From: JAYOEY01 sp038116945
GTDB taxonomy: Bacteria; Pseudomonadota; Alphaproteobacteria; MPNO01; UBA2964
DNA: 64,000 bases
Assembly: GCA_038116945.1 (NCBI GenBank)
Contig: JAYOEY010000005.1
Coordinates: 124,001-188,000 of the forward strand
Direction of reading: 5' to 3'
The position numbers were made by a program, and so were the translations under genes. The notes beneath the pieces were generated by a model that was not told where the DNA came from, ran no database searches, and saw nothing but the letters and a program-made list of their open reading frames with translations. This document shows, in pieces, positions 16,964 to 24,735 of the stretch. Each line of letters starts with the position of its first letter. Positions within the stretch are counted from its first letter, which is position 1.

Positions 16964-17922
16964 GGCTCCTGCCCGCGCAGAAGGACCGGCGTCAGCACGT
17001 CCTCGCCGGCGAAATGCCGCCGGAGGTTGGTCAGGAGCAACTCGAGGCCGTTCTCCAGCGCCTCGTGCGTGATGGCGCCGAGATGCGGTGTCAGCACGAC
17101 GTTATCGAGCGCGAACAGGGCATCCGGCAAATTCGGTTCGCCCTCGAAAACGTCGAAGCCTGCACCGGCGATGGTGCCGTCGGAAAGGGCTGCAATGGCG
17201 GCGTCGGGGTCGGTCACCGAACCGCGCGCAATGCTGACGAGAATGCCTTCGGGGCCCAGCGACCTGAGTTCTTCCGTCGAAATCAGGTGCCGGGTGGCGT
17301 CGCCGCCCGGGCAGGCGAGAACCAGGTAATCGGCCCACCGGCAAAGCTCGATGCGGTTGGAAAAATATCGCCAGGGAAGTCCCGTTTTCGGATTCGGGCC
17401 ATGCCAGCCGATTTCCATCTCGAACGGTTCCGCGCGTTCGGCGATCTTGTGGCCGATGCGTCCCAGCCCGACGATGCCCAGTTTCTTGCCGCCGATCGTG
17501 CGTCCTCGCGGAAACGGTATGCCTTCGGCCCACTTGCCGGCCCGCACGTAGGCGTCGGCGGCCACAAGATTTCGCGTGACGGCCATCATCAGCAGGATCG
17601 CCATTTCGGCGACGCCGACATCGTTGGTGCCGGGCGCGTTCGCAAGTGTGATGCCGCGCTCGCGAACGGTCGGCAGATGCACCGACTCGTACCCCACGCC
17701 GAAACAGCAGACGATTTCGAGGTTCGGCAGCGACCCGAGCAGTTCCTTGCTCGCGCCGCCGCGCCCGTTGGTCAGCATGGCCCGGACATCGTGTCCGATT
17801 TCCGCGACAAACGCGTCCTTGTTTCCGGCGCGACCGTAATCGTAGACGGTGTATCGTTCCGCCAGCGCATCCAGCACCTGCTGCGAGCGCTTCTGGATAA
17901 CGATGATGCCCGGTCTGCTCAT
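16960..17922 (-). CDS. D-2-hydroxyacid dehydrogenase (glyoxylate/hydroxypyruvate reductase-like)
   Basis: This 320-residue NAD(P)-dependent enzyme belongs to the D-isomer 2-hydroxyacid dehydrogenases. The Rossmann motif is GIVGLGRIGHKIA, and the catalytic Arg, Glu and His are in SIARGSV, EGEPN and TPHLGAIT. The sequence resembles the GhrB/GRHPR-like group, so glyoxylate, hydroxypyruvate or a similar 2-oxoacid is a likely substrate, but this is inferred. It lies 16 bases downstream of ccrM on the same strand and may be cotranscribed with it. Confidence 0.88.
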   Translation of the reverse strand: MSRPGIIVIQKRSQQVLDALAERYTVYDYGRAGNKDAFVAEIGHDVRAMLTNGRGGASKELLGSLPNLEIVCCFGVGYESVHLPTVRERGITLANAPGTNDVGVAEMAILLMMAVTRNLVAADAYVRAGKWAEGIPFPRGRTIGGKKLGIVGLGRIGHKIAERAEPFEMEIGWHGPNPKTGLPWRYFSNRIELCRWADYLVLACPGGDATRHLISTEELRSLGPEGILVSIARGSVTDPDAAIAALSDGTIAGAGFDVFEGEPNLPDALFALDNVVLTPHLGAITHEALENGLELLLTNLRRHFAGEDVLTPVLLRGQEP

Positions 17923-17938
17923 GTCCGGGACCGTATCT

Positions 17939-19024
17939 TCAGTCCGCCGCCGCGCGTTCCGCCATTTCGGCGCGCACCCTTTCGCGCAGCTTGTCGATCG
18001 GAACGATCTTGCCGCGCCGTTCTACATGCCAGAACGTCCAGCCGTTGCAGGCCTGGGCGTTTTGTACGCCGGCGCCAACCTGGTGGATCGAACCCCGTAT
18101 ATCGCCGGCGACGATGCTCCCGTCCGCATGGACGCGTGCGGATATCCGCTTGCGGACGTCGAACAGCTGTTCGCCGGCGCGCAACAGCCCGCGCTCGACC
18201 ACCGATCCGAACGGGATGCGCGGCTCGTTGCGCTTTTCCGGCGTGGTGGTCAGGGCCGCGAGGTCGTCCGCCGGCTTTACGGAGTTGATCCGGGTCGTCG
18301 CAACCGCGATGTAGTCTTCGTCGCGTTCGATGCCGATCCAGTCGCGTCCGAGGCGCTTGGCAACCGCGCCCGTCGTGCCGGTGCCGAAAAACGGGTCGAG
18401 AACAAGGTCGCCGACATGGCTCGACGACAGGATCACGCGGTGGAGCAGGGCCTCGGGCTTCTGGGTCGGGTGTGCCTTGCGGCCGGCGTCGCGGATGCGC
18501 TCCGCGCCGCCGCAGATCGGCAGCAGCCAGTCGCTCCGCATCTGAATGCCTTCGTTGAGCGCTTTCATGGCCTGATAGTTGAAGGTCGGCCTCGCATCCT
18601 GTGACTTCGAACACCAGATCATCGTTTCGTGCGCGTTGGTGAAGCGCTTTCCGCGGAAATTGGGCATCGGGTTGGTCTTGCGCCAGACGATGTCGTTGAG
18701 AACCCAGAAGCCGAGATCCTGGAGGGTCGCGCCGACCCGGAAAATATTGTGATAGCTGCCGATGACCCAGAGGGATCCCGAATCCTTGAGAAGACGACGG
18801 GCGGCGCTCAGCCAGTCGCGCGTAAAACGGTCGTAATCGGCGAAATCGTCGAAGCGGTCCCATGCTTCCTCGACCCCCTCGACGCGCGAATTATTGGGAC
18901 GGTGAAGATCACCCGAGAGCTGGAGATTATAGGGGGGGTCGGCAAAGATCAGGTCGACGGATTCCTCCGGCAGCCCGTTCATGATCTCTATGCAGTCGCC
19001 TGTCAGAATCCTGTTGCGTTGCAT
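17939..19024 (-). CDS. ccrM: Cell cycle DNA adenine methyltransferase CcrM (GANTC)
   Basis: CcrM methylates adenine in GANTC late in the alphaproteobacterial cell cycle. The 361-residue protein (ATG at 19024; Caulobacter CcrM is 358) is a beta-class N6-adenine methyltransferase: the catalytic motif DPPYNLQLSG precedes the SAM-binding motif LDPFFGTGTTGAVAKRLGR. The C-terminal part (from about residue 270) is the CcrM-specific DNA-recognition domain, with GSIHQVGAGVQNAQACNGW. Upstream, between ccrM and rnhB, are four GANTC sites and a fifth at the rnhB stop, which suggests control by its own methylation. It is the enzyme behind any GcrA/CtrA-type cell-cycle circuit in this genome. Confidence 0.96.
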   Translation of the reverse strand: MQRNRILTGDCIEIMNGLPEESVDLIFADPPYNLQLSGDLHRPNNSRVEGVEEAWDRFDDFADYDRFTRDWLSAARRLLKDSGSLWVIGSYHNIFRVGATLQDLGFWVLNDIVWRKTNPMPNFRGKRFTNAHETMIWCSKSQDARPTFNYQAMKALNEGIQMRSDWLLPICGGAERIRDAGRKAHPTQKPEALLHRVILSSSHVGDLVLDPFFGTGTTGAVAKRLGRDWIGIERDEDYIAVATTRINSVKPADDLAALTTTPEKRNEPRIPFGSVVERGLLRAGEQLFDVRKRISARVHADGSIVAGDIRGSIHQVGAGVQNAQACNGWTFWHVERRGKIVPIDKLRERVRAEMAERAAAD

Positions 19025-19105
19025 GGTTGTGCATCCCCCCGAACATTCTTGCGCCGATTTGCCGACTGATTTCTGCCCGCCTCGCCGCGGACGAAGGCAA
19101 ACCAT

Positions 19106-19158
19106 GAGTCAGCAGGGACTCCCCGTCAACAGAATTTTTCGATTCGAATATTGGAATC
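19106..19158 (-). promoter_or_regulatory. GANTC cluster upstream of ccrM
   Basis: Four CcrM recognition sites lie within 53 bases of the ccrM upstream region: GAGTC at 19106-19110, GACTC at 19117-19121, GATTC at 19141-19145 and GAATC at 19154-19158. A fifth, GACTC, is at 19209-19213 on the rnhB stop. In Caulobacter the ccrM promoter region also contains GANTC sites that link transcription to methylation state. Confidence 0.75.
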
Positions 19159-19211
19159 AATAGGTTAGAGGCTCGCAGGCGCGATATGTCGGGGGTCGGG
19201 GGAAAGCCGAC

Positions 19212-19838
19212 TCAATATCTGGTTTGCGTGGCGCGATTTTCGAGCAACGCTGCAATCGGGGCAAAGCTCCTGCGATGATGCGGCGTTACTCCGACGCGGT
19301 CGAGAGCCGCGCGATGTTCCACAGTGCCGTAACCCGCATTTCTCTCCCAGCCGAACGCCGGATAGCGAACGGCGAGCCGGGCCATGATCCGGTCCCGGGT
19401 CACCTTGGCGACGATGGACGCTGCGGCGATAGACAGCGAAACGGAATCGCCCTTTACGACGGTCTTTACGGGACAGGCCAGCGGCGGCGGACGGTTGCCG
19501 TCTACCAGCGCAACCGCCGGTTCGACAGCCAGCGACGCCACCGCGCGCGCCATCGCCCTGAAAGTCGCCCCCAGAATGTTGAGGTCGGCGATTTCGGCTG
19601 GCGTGGCCGCGCCGATGCCGATGCGGGCGACGCCCGGCAGGCGTTCCGCTATGATCGCGCGCCGCGCTGCGCTCAGTTTCTTCGAGTCGTCGATCAGTGC
19701 AGCCAGCTCGTCGGGCAGGCGTTCGGCATCGAGGATGACCGCTGCAGCGACGACCGGTCCCGCCCAGGGGCCGCGCCCCACTTCGTCTATTCCGGCGACC
19801 GGTCCGGCGAATTCGCGTTCTAGCGAAAGGTCAGGCAA
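19212..19838 (-). CDS. rnhB: Ribonuclease HII
   Basis: RNase HII removes misincorporated ribonucleotides from DNA. The catalytic acids are seen in AGIDEVGRGPWAGPV, in DDSKKLS and in VALVDGNRPPP, and SIAAASIVAKVTRDRIM and GYGTVEHRAAL complete the signature. I prefer the TTG start at 19838 (208 aa): it is preceded by a strong ribosome site (AAGGAAGG) at good spacing and overlaps the end of the antiporter gene. The open frame to 19949 adds a Pro/Arg-rich stretch not seen in the family. rnhB next to ccrM is a conserved neighbourhood. Confidence 0.93.
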   Translation of the reverse strand: MPDLSLEREFAGPVAGIDEVGRGPWAGPVVAAAVILDAERLPDELAALIDDSKKLSAARRAIIAERLPGVARIGIGAATPAEIADLNILGATFRAMARAVASLAVEPAVALVDGNRPPPLACPVKTVVKGDSVSLSIAAASIVAKVTRDRIMARLAVRYPAFGWERNAGYGTVEHRAALDRVGVTPHHRRSFAPIAALLENRATQTRY

Positions 19839-21234
19839 CAGGCTTGCCTTCCTTGGCGTCGGGGCCGGCGGGGGGAGATCCTCGCGCCGCATCCGGGGGC
19901 GGCAGCGCCGGTGGTTCGTCCGATCCCGGATCGTCGGCGGCGCCGGCATTTTCCGTCTTGCGCCAGCGCCTTTCGAACCTTTCGAACGAATGACGGATCC
20001 CGCGCACGATGCGCCGGATGACGAAGCGTTCGCCGACGAAGGTCGATGTCAGAACGAGCTGAAGCGTCGGCAGGCGTCGTTCGGCTGTGTGATGCAGCCG
20101 CCTGACCGTCGATAGCCAGAACGGGCTGAGCGCCAGGCTCAGCACGGTAACGCAGACGATCAGCTTGGATTCTTCCGGCGATATCGCCGCGACCGCAAGT
20201 CCCGCCGCGGCGAGCAGGAATGAAAATTCACCGAGCTGCGACATCATGACGCCCGACAGAAAGGCGCGGGGCCAGTCCTCCTTGAGGAAATGCAGGATGG
20301 CGATGTTGAGGGCGCTCTTGAAGATCGTTACGACGAGGAACAGGAGCAGCACGGTCCCGAGATTCTGCCACAGGAAGGCGAGATCGAGCAGCAGCCCGAT
20401 GGACAGGAAAAACACCATCAGCATGATGCTCTGGATCGGTCGCACCACCGCCAGCATCGGCTCGCGGTCCGCGCTGTTGCCAATGGTCAGGCCGGCGAGA
20501 AACGCGCCGTAGGCAGGCGACAGGCCGAGCAGCCCCATAACAGCGCTGGCGCCGAAGCAGTAGACCAGCCCCGCCAGCGGCGACAGGTCCGCGTGGCTGG
20601 TGATCGTCTTGAAGAAAGGCAGATGCTGCCGTCCGCGCCGCAGCAGGACCCGGATCAGTATGTAGAGAAGCAGTCCGGACAGGGTGACCTGAAACGCGCC
20701 GGCCCAGCCGAACCCTTCATGGCCCAGATTGTCGACAATCAGCAGCATGGGGAGAAAGGCGAGATCCTGCGCGATCAGCACCGCGACCGTCACCTTGCCG
20801 ACCCTTCCCCGCAACGATCCGATGTCCTCCAGCAGCTTCACGGCGACAGCGGTGGAAGAAAGCGCGACGACGAAACCGAGAAGGATCGCCGCCTTGGCGG
20901 AAATGTCGAGAACGCCGGAAAGGGCGAAGATAAGGGCGAGACTGCCGCCGATCTGAAGCAGGACCGCCGGCAGCGCGATCCGCCACGTGTATTGCAATGT
21001 CCTGACGCTCAGCTCCATGCCGATGACGAAAAGGAGCAGAAGAACGCCAAGATGGGCGAAGGCGGCGATCATGCCCTCGCTCCGGATAACTTCGAACCCG
21101 GTAGGCCCCAGGATGATGCCGGCAAAAAGATAGCCGACCAGCGCGGGTTGGCGGAAATGAACGAAAATCATGCCGCAGACGAGCGCCGTCAGAACGACAT
21201 AGGCCAGACCTGTCAGTTCGGTTGCGTGTTCCAT
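19831..21234 (-). CDS. CPA2-family cation/proton antiporter
   Basis: This 467-residue inner-membrane protein has 12-13 hydrophobic segments of the monovalent cation:proton antiporter-2 family (KefB/YbaL-like membrane domain). Typical pieces are RQPALVGYLFAGIILGPTG, LGFVVALSSTAVAVKLLED and LSPAYGAFLAGLTIGNS. It lacks the TrkA-N nucleotide-binding domain found on KefB and KefC and ends instead in a cytoplasmic Pro/Asp-rich tail. Substrate (K+ or Na+) is not determinable. rnhB overlaps its end. Confidence 0.88.
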   Translation of the reverse strand: MEHATELTGLAYVVLTALVCGMIFVHFRQPALVGYLFAGIILGPTGFEVIRSEGMIAAFAHLGVLLLLFVIGMELSVRTLQYTWRIALPAVLLQIGGSLALIFALSGVLDISAKAAILLGFVVALSSTAVAVKLLEDIGSLRGRVGKVTVAVLIAQDLAFLPMLLIVDNLGHEGFGWAGAFQVTLSGLLLYILIRVLLRRGRQHLPFFKTITSHADLSPLAGLVYCFGASAVMGLLGLSPAYGAFLAGLTIGNSADREPMLAVVRPIQSIMLMVFFLSIGLLLDLAFLWQNLGTVLLLFLVVTIFKSALNIAILHFLKEDWPRAFLSGVMMSQLGEFSFLLAAAGLAVAAISPEESKLIVCVTVLSLALSPFWLSTVRRLHHTAERRLPTLQLVLTSTFVGERFVIRRIVRGIRHSFERFERRWRKTENAGAADDPGSDEPPALPPPDAARGSPPAGPDAKEGKPVA

Positions 21235-21292
21235 CCTGCCGGCATTACTAGCACGGCATTTCGGAATTCTGAATCCGATTGCGGTTTGGCGC

Positions 21293-22393
21293 TCAGAAAA
21301 GCGACATCTGGCCGTCCTGCGCCAGCGGCGGACGGAACTGCGTGGTGTCGAGCCTGTTGCGGTCCTGCGGGTTCAGGCCGAGCCGGGCGGAGGCGATCTC
21401 GAACCGCTTGCGCAGCATGGCGGCATATTCGCCCGTGCCCCGCATGCGTTGTCCGTATGCCGAATCGTATGCCTTTCCGCCGCGTGCGCCGCGTACCAGG
21501 TTCATGACGTGTTTCGCACGGTTCGGAACATGGGTTTCGAGCCATTCCTCGAACAGGCCGGCGATCTCAAGCGGCAGCCGGAGAAGGATATAGGACGCGA
21601 TGGTTGCGCCCGCATCCTTTCCGGCCGACAGGATGCTCTCGAGCTCCGCGTCGTTCAGGGCCGGGATCATCGGCGCGGCCATGACGCCGCATGGCACGCC
21701 GGCGTCGGCCAGCGCGCGGATGGTCTCTATTCTCAGGGTCGGTGTCGCCGCGCGCGGCTCCAGCCGGTTCGCCAGCCTGCGGTCGAGCGTCGTAACGGAC
21801 ACGCAAACCTGAGCGAGCCCCTCTTCCGCCATGGGCCCCAGGATATCCAGATCGCGCAGGACCAGTGCCGATTTGGTGACGATGCCGACCGGATGATTGA
21901 AGGCCGACAGCACCTCAAGAATTGAGCGGGTCAGTCGCAGCGTTTTTTCGGCGGGCTGGTACGGATCGGTATTTGTCCCCATCGCCATGACCTGACAGTC
22001 ATATCCGGGCTTGCGGAGTTCCCGTTCGAGCAGGCGGGCGGCTTCCGGCTTGAAGAACAGCCTGGTTTCGAAATCCAGGCCGGGGGACAGGCCGAGATAG
22101 GCGTGGGTCGGGCGTGCGAAACAGTATACGCATCCGTGCTCGCATCCCCGGTAGGGGTTGATCGATCTGTCGAACGGCACGTCCGGAGAAGAGTTGCGGG
22201 CAATGATCGTCCGCGTCGTATCTTTCGTCAGGGTGGTGCGGAGCCTGGGCTGCTCGAACTCGTTCCCTTCGTCCCAGCCATCATCGTACGGTTCGGCCGA
22301 AAGGGTTTCGTATCGTCCGGACCAGTTACTGACGGCGCCGCGCCCCTTAAGGACGCTGCCGGTGTCGGAACGAGGAGTCAGCGAAACAGCCAT
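21293..22393 (-). CDS. PA0069-type radical SAM protein
   Basis: This 366-residue protein is a radical SAM enzyme of the SplB-like PA0069 subgroup. The [4Fe-4S]/SAM motif is RGCEHGCVYCFARPTH, preceded by INPY. Other family blocks are MAMGTNTDPYQP and VSVTTLDRRLANRLEPRAA. The C-terminus ends in a GQMSLF-type tail. The substrate is not known for this subgroup. It is transcribed alone, with short gaps to cspA upstream and the antiporter downstream. Confidence 0.88.
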   Translation of the reverse strand: MAVSLTPRSDTGSVLKGRGAVSNWSGRYETLSAEPYDDGWDEGNEFEQPRLRTTLTKDTTRTIIARNSSPDVPFDRSINPYRGCEHGCVYCFARPTHAYLGLSPGLDFETRLFFKPEAARLLERELRKPGYDCQVMAMGTNTDPYQPAEKTLRLTRSILEVLSAFNHPVGIVTKSALVLRDLDILGPMAEEGLAQVCVSVTTLDRRLANRLEPRAATPTLRIETIRALADAGVPCGVMAAPMIPALNDAELESILSAGKDAGATIASYILLRLPLEIAGLFEEWLETHVPNRAKHVMNLVRGARGGKAYDSAYGQRMRGTGEYAAMLRKRFEIASARLGLNPQDRNRLDTTQFRPPLAQDGQMSLF

Positions 22394-22483
22394 GCAGCAT
22401 CATAGCGGCACCGATAGAACAAAACAAGAACTTTCTGGGTAGGCAGACAACCGCTGTCGCCATTGGGATCAAGGGAAACAGGC

Positions 22484-22500
22484 AGCCGGCAGGGCCGGCT
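22484..22500 (-). terminator. Hairpin downstream of cspA
   Basis: A perfect 7-base-pair stem with a 3-base loop (AGCCGGC, AGG, GCCGGCT) lies 37 bases past the cspA stop. On the minus strand it is followed by GCCTGTTTCCC, a weak T-run, so termination is possible but not certain. Confidence 0.4.
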
Positions 22501-22536
22501 TGGATGAGGCGAACCCGGGGTTCGGAACGGCGTCGG

Positions 22537-22743
22537 TCAGACGAGAACCAGGTTTGTCGCGGCCATCTTTCCGTTACGACCCGCTTCCATCTCGTACTGT
22601 ATTTTCTGACCTTCCTGCAGCGGCTGCAGGCCTGCGCGTTCTACGGCGGAAATATGGACAAAGGCGTCAGCGCCGCCATCATCGGGTTCAATAAACCCGT
22701 ACCCCTTGGTGGGGTTGAACCATTTTACGGTTCCTGTAGGCAT
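22537..22743 (-). CDS. Cold shock protein, CspA family
   Basis: The 68-residue protein is a single cold shock domain that binds single-stranded nucleic acid and acts as an RNA chaperone. The RNP motifs are KGYGFI and AFVHIS, and the start GTVKWFNPTKGYGFIEPDD is typical. The gene has a strong ribosome site (AAAGGGAG). About 180 bases separate it from the divergent glycosyltransferase and hold both promoters. Cold inducibility is not shown by the sequence. Confidence 0.95.
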   Translation of the reverse strand: MPTGTVKWFNPTKGYGFIEPDDGGADAFVHISAVERAGLQPLQEGQKIQYEMEAGRNGKMAATNLVLV

Positions 22744-22890
22744 GAAAACTCCCTTTATACGTTCTTTCGTTCATTTGCGATTCACGCAAATCTCGGCGCT
22801 GGGAGTGTCCCGGACCATTTGCGAACTTGTCGATCCGAAACCGCAAAATACGCCGCAACTCCAACGACCCGATGGTGATACTCTGGCGTC

Positions 22891-22906
22891 GTCATTTCAA
22901 AATGAC
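22891..22906. promoter_or_regulatory. 16-base palindrome upstream of glycosyltransferase gene
   Basis: GTCATTT-CA-AAATGAC is a perfect palindrome with 7-base arms, ending 21 bases before the ATG of the glycosyltransferase gene in the cspA divergent region. It could be an operator. No matching regulator gene is adjacent. Confidence 0.35.
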
Positions 22907-22927
22907 AAGGACAATTTCGAGAGGGGC

Positions 22928-23599
22928 ATGCTTCCTGTTGACGTCGTTATACCGGTCTTGAATGCGTCGGCGACGGTCGAAGCCGTGGTTGCTTCGGTCC
23001 GGCCCTGGGCGCAGGAGATCATTGTCGTGGACGGTGGTTCCGGCGACGGAACGGTCAATGTTGCGGAACGCGCCGGCGCCCGGGTCGTGTCGTCGGGACC
23101 GGGGCGCGGTCTGCAGCTCGCCACAGGCGCCGGAGAAGCGTCCCGGGACTGGCTCCTGTTTCTGCATGGCGATACCGTTCTGGAAAAGGGATGGGTTGAA
23201 CAGGTCAGCCATTTCATCGGAACTCCTGACAACAGGTCGCGTGCTGCGGCCTTTCGACTGGTCCTGGACGATGGCGCGCGCGCGGCGCGACGCCTTGAAC
23301 GGATCGTCGCCTGGCGATGCCGCGTTTTCGGACTGCCGTACGGCGATCAGGGCCTCCTGATATCCAGGGAGCTATACGACAGGCTTGGCGGTTTCCGGCC
23401 GATACCGCTGTTCGAGGACGTGGATATGGTCCGCCGCATCGGCCGTGACCGGTTGGTGATGCTGGGGAGCGCGGCCATCACGTCGGCCGAGCGATACCGG
23501 CGGAACGGGTTTGTGCTTCGGCCGCTCCGCAACATCCTTTTGCTGGCGGCTTATTTCACCGGCGTCCCGCCCCGGTTTCTCTATCGAATGTATGGTTGA
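22928..23599 (+). CDS. TIGR04283-type glycosyltransferase
   Basis: This 223-residue GT-A (family 2) glycosyltransferase starts at the ATG at 22928 after GAGAGGGG; the open frame that begins within cspA is not the gene. The nucleotide-sugar-binding parts are VVIPVLNASATV and EIIVVDGGSGDGTV, and the metal site is FLHGDTVL. The acceptor region includes LPYGDQGLLISRELYDRLGG and FEDVDMVRRI. The family is annotated as arsenosugar biosynthesis glycosyltransferase, but no arsM or arsS gene is nearby, so the product is uncertain. It precedes its usual partner, the TIGR04282 gene, by six bases. Confidence 0.88.
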   Translation: MLPVDVVIPVLNASATVEAVVASVRPWAQEIIVVDGGSGDGTVNVAERAGARVVSSGPGRGLQLATGAGEASRDWLLFLHGDTVLEKGWVEQVSHFIGTPDNRSRAAAFRLVLDDGARAARRLERIVAWRCRVFGLPYGDQGLLISRELYDRLGGFRPIPLFEDVDMVRRIGRDRLVMLGSAAITSAERYRRNGFVLRPLRNILLLAAYFTGVPPRFLYRMYG

Positions 23600-23605
23600 C
23601 GGGAC

Positions 23606-24217
23606 ATGACGCAGCGAAAGCCTGTTTTGATCGTATTTGCGCGCGCTCCGCGCATGGGGGCGGTCAAGCGTCGCCTTGCGGCCGGAATCGGCGCCGCCGC
23701 CGCGCTGGGCTTCTATCGCCGGACGACCGGCGTGCTGCTTCGGCGGCTGTCGCGCGATCCCCGATGGCATACGGTTCTCGCCTTGACGCCGGACCGGGCG
23801 GCCGCCCGGCGTTGCGTCTGGCAGGGGAGCTTCACGAGGTGCGGACAGGGGAGCGGCGATCTGGGCGGTCGGATGGAACGGGCGATGCGGCGGTTCCCGG
23901 CCAGCCCCGTCGTCCTGGTCGGCAGCGATATTCCCGATATCCGTTCCTTTCATGTTGCGGAGGCGTTTCGGGCGCTCGGTCGCAACGAATTCGTCTTCGG
24001 TCCTTCCGACGACGGCGGATACTGGCTGGCGGGCGCGCGCCACGGCGCGCTTGCGTCAGGTCTTTTCCGTAATGTCCGATGGTCCGGGCCGCACGCCCTG
24101 TCCGATACTCTGGTCAATGCGGAGGGCAGCGGCGTCGCTTTCCTGCAGGAGCTCTGCGATATCGATACCGTTGACGACCTGCTCCGCTGGCGCGGAAGCC
24201 GCAGTCACTTTTCCTGA
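23606..24217 (+). CDS. TIGR04282-type glycosyltransferase (DUF2064)
   Basis: This 203-residue protein has a nucleotidyltransferase-like GT-A fold (DUF2064). Features are VLIVFARAPRMGAVKRRLA at the start, VVLVGSDIPDI in the middle and FGPSDDGGYWLAGA, all conserved in TIGR04282. It is encoded six bases after the TIGR04283 gene, the usual pairing, and the two probably act on the same glycan or glycolipid. It overlaps the end of moaB by 13 bases in convergent orientation. Confidence 0.87.
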   Translation: MTQRKPVLIVFARAPRMGAVKRRLAAGIGAAAALGFYRRTTGVLLRRLSRDPRWHTVLALTPDRAAARRCVWQGSFTRCGQGSGDLGGRMERAMRRFPASPVVLVGSDIPDIRSFHVAEAFRALGRNEFVFGPSDDGGYWLAGARHGALASGLFRNVRWSGPHALSDTLVNAEGSGVAFLQELCDIDTVDDLLRWRGSRSHFS

Positions 24218-24735
24218 AGCCTCGGCAGCAGTTCGGCGAAATTGCACGGCTTGTGCCGGATATCCAGCTGCGCCTCCAGAATGCCGTCCCAGGCATCGCG
24301 GCAGGCGCCGGTCGATCCGGGCAGGGCGAACAGATAGGTGCCCCGGGCGACGCCCGCTGTCGCGCGGGACTGGATGGTCGACGTCGCGATGGTCTGATAG
24401 CTCAGCATGCGAAACAGCTCGCCGAATCCCGGAATTTCTTTCTCGTAGACCCGGTGAAAGGCCTCGGGCGTAACGTCGCGTCCGGTGACGCCTGTCCCGC
24501 CCGTCGCCAGCACTACCTCGATATCGGGGTCGCCAATCCAGTCGCGAAGCTGCGCGACGATCGCGTCCTCCTCATCGCGGACAATTTTTTTATCGGCGAG
24601 GATGTGCCCCGCCGCCGTAAGTTTTTCGGCGAGCAGGCCCCCGGATTTGTCGGTTTCCTCCGTCCGCGTGTCCGAAACCGTAAGAACGGCGATATGAATG
24701 GGCGAGAAGGGAATCGATTCGTCTATGCCAGCCAC
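24205..24735 (-). CDS. moaB: Molybdenum cofactor biosynthesis protein B
   Basis: MoaB-type proteins adenylylate molybdopterin or are paralogues of MogA in that role. The 176-residue protein has the family pieces VLTVSDTRTEETDKSG, VLATGGTGVTGRDVTPEA and FALPGSTGACRDAWD. Length and motifs are complete. It follows the lytic transglycosylase gene directly. No other molybdenum cofactor genes are in the window. Confidence 0.92.
   Translation of the reverse strand: MAGIDESIPFSPIHIAVLTVSDTRTEETDKSGGLLAEKLTAAGHILADKKIVRDEEDAIVAQLRDWIGDPDIEVVLATGGTGVTGRDVTPEAFHRVYEKEIPGFGELFRMLSYQTIATSTIQSRATAGVARGTYLFALPGSTGACRDAWDGILEAQLDIRHKPCNFAELLPRLQEK

Noticed and set aside
21293..24217. Radical SAM protein as ArsS partner of the arsenosugar-type glycosyltransferases
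   Set aside because: The radical SAM protein is of the PA0069/SplB-like type, lies on the opposite strand and is separated by cspA.
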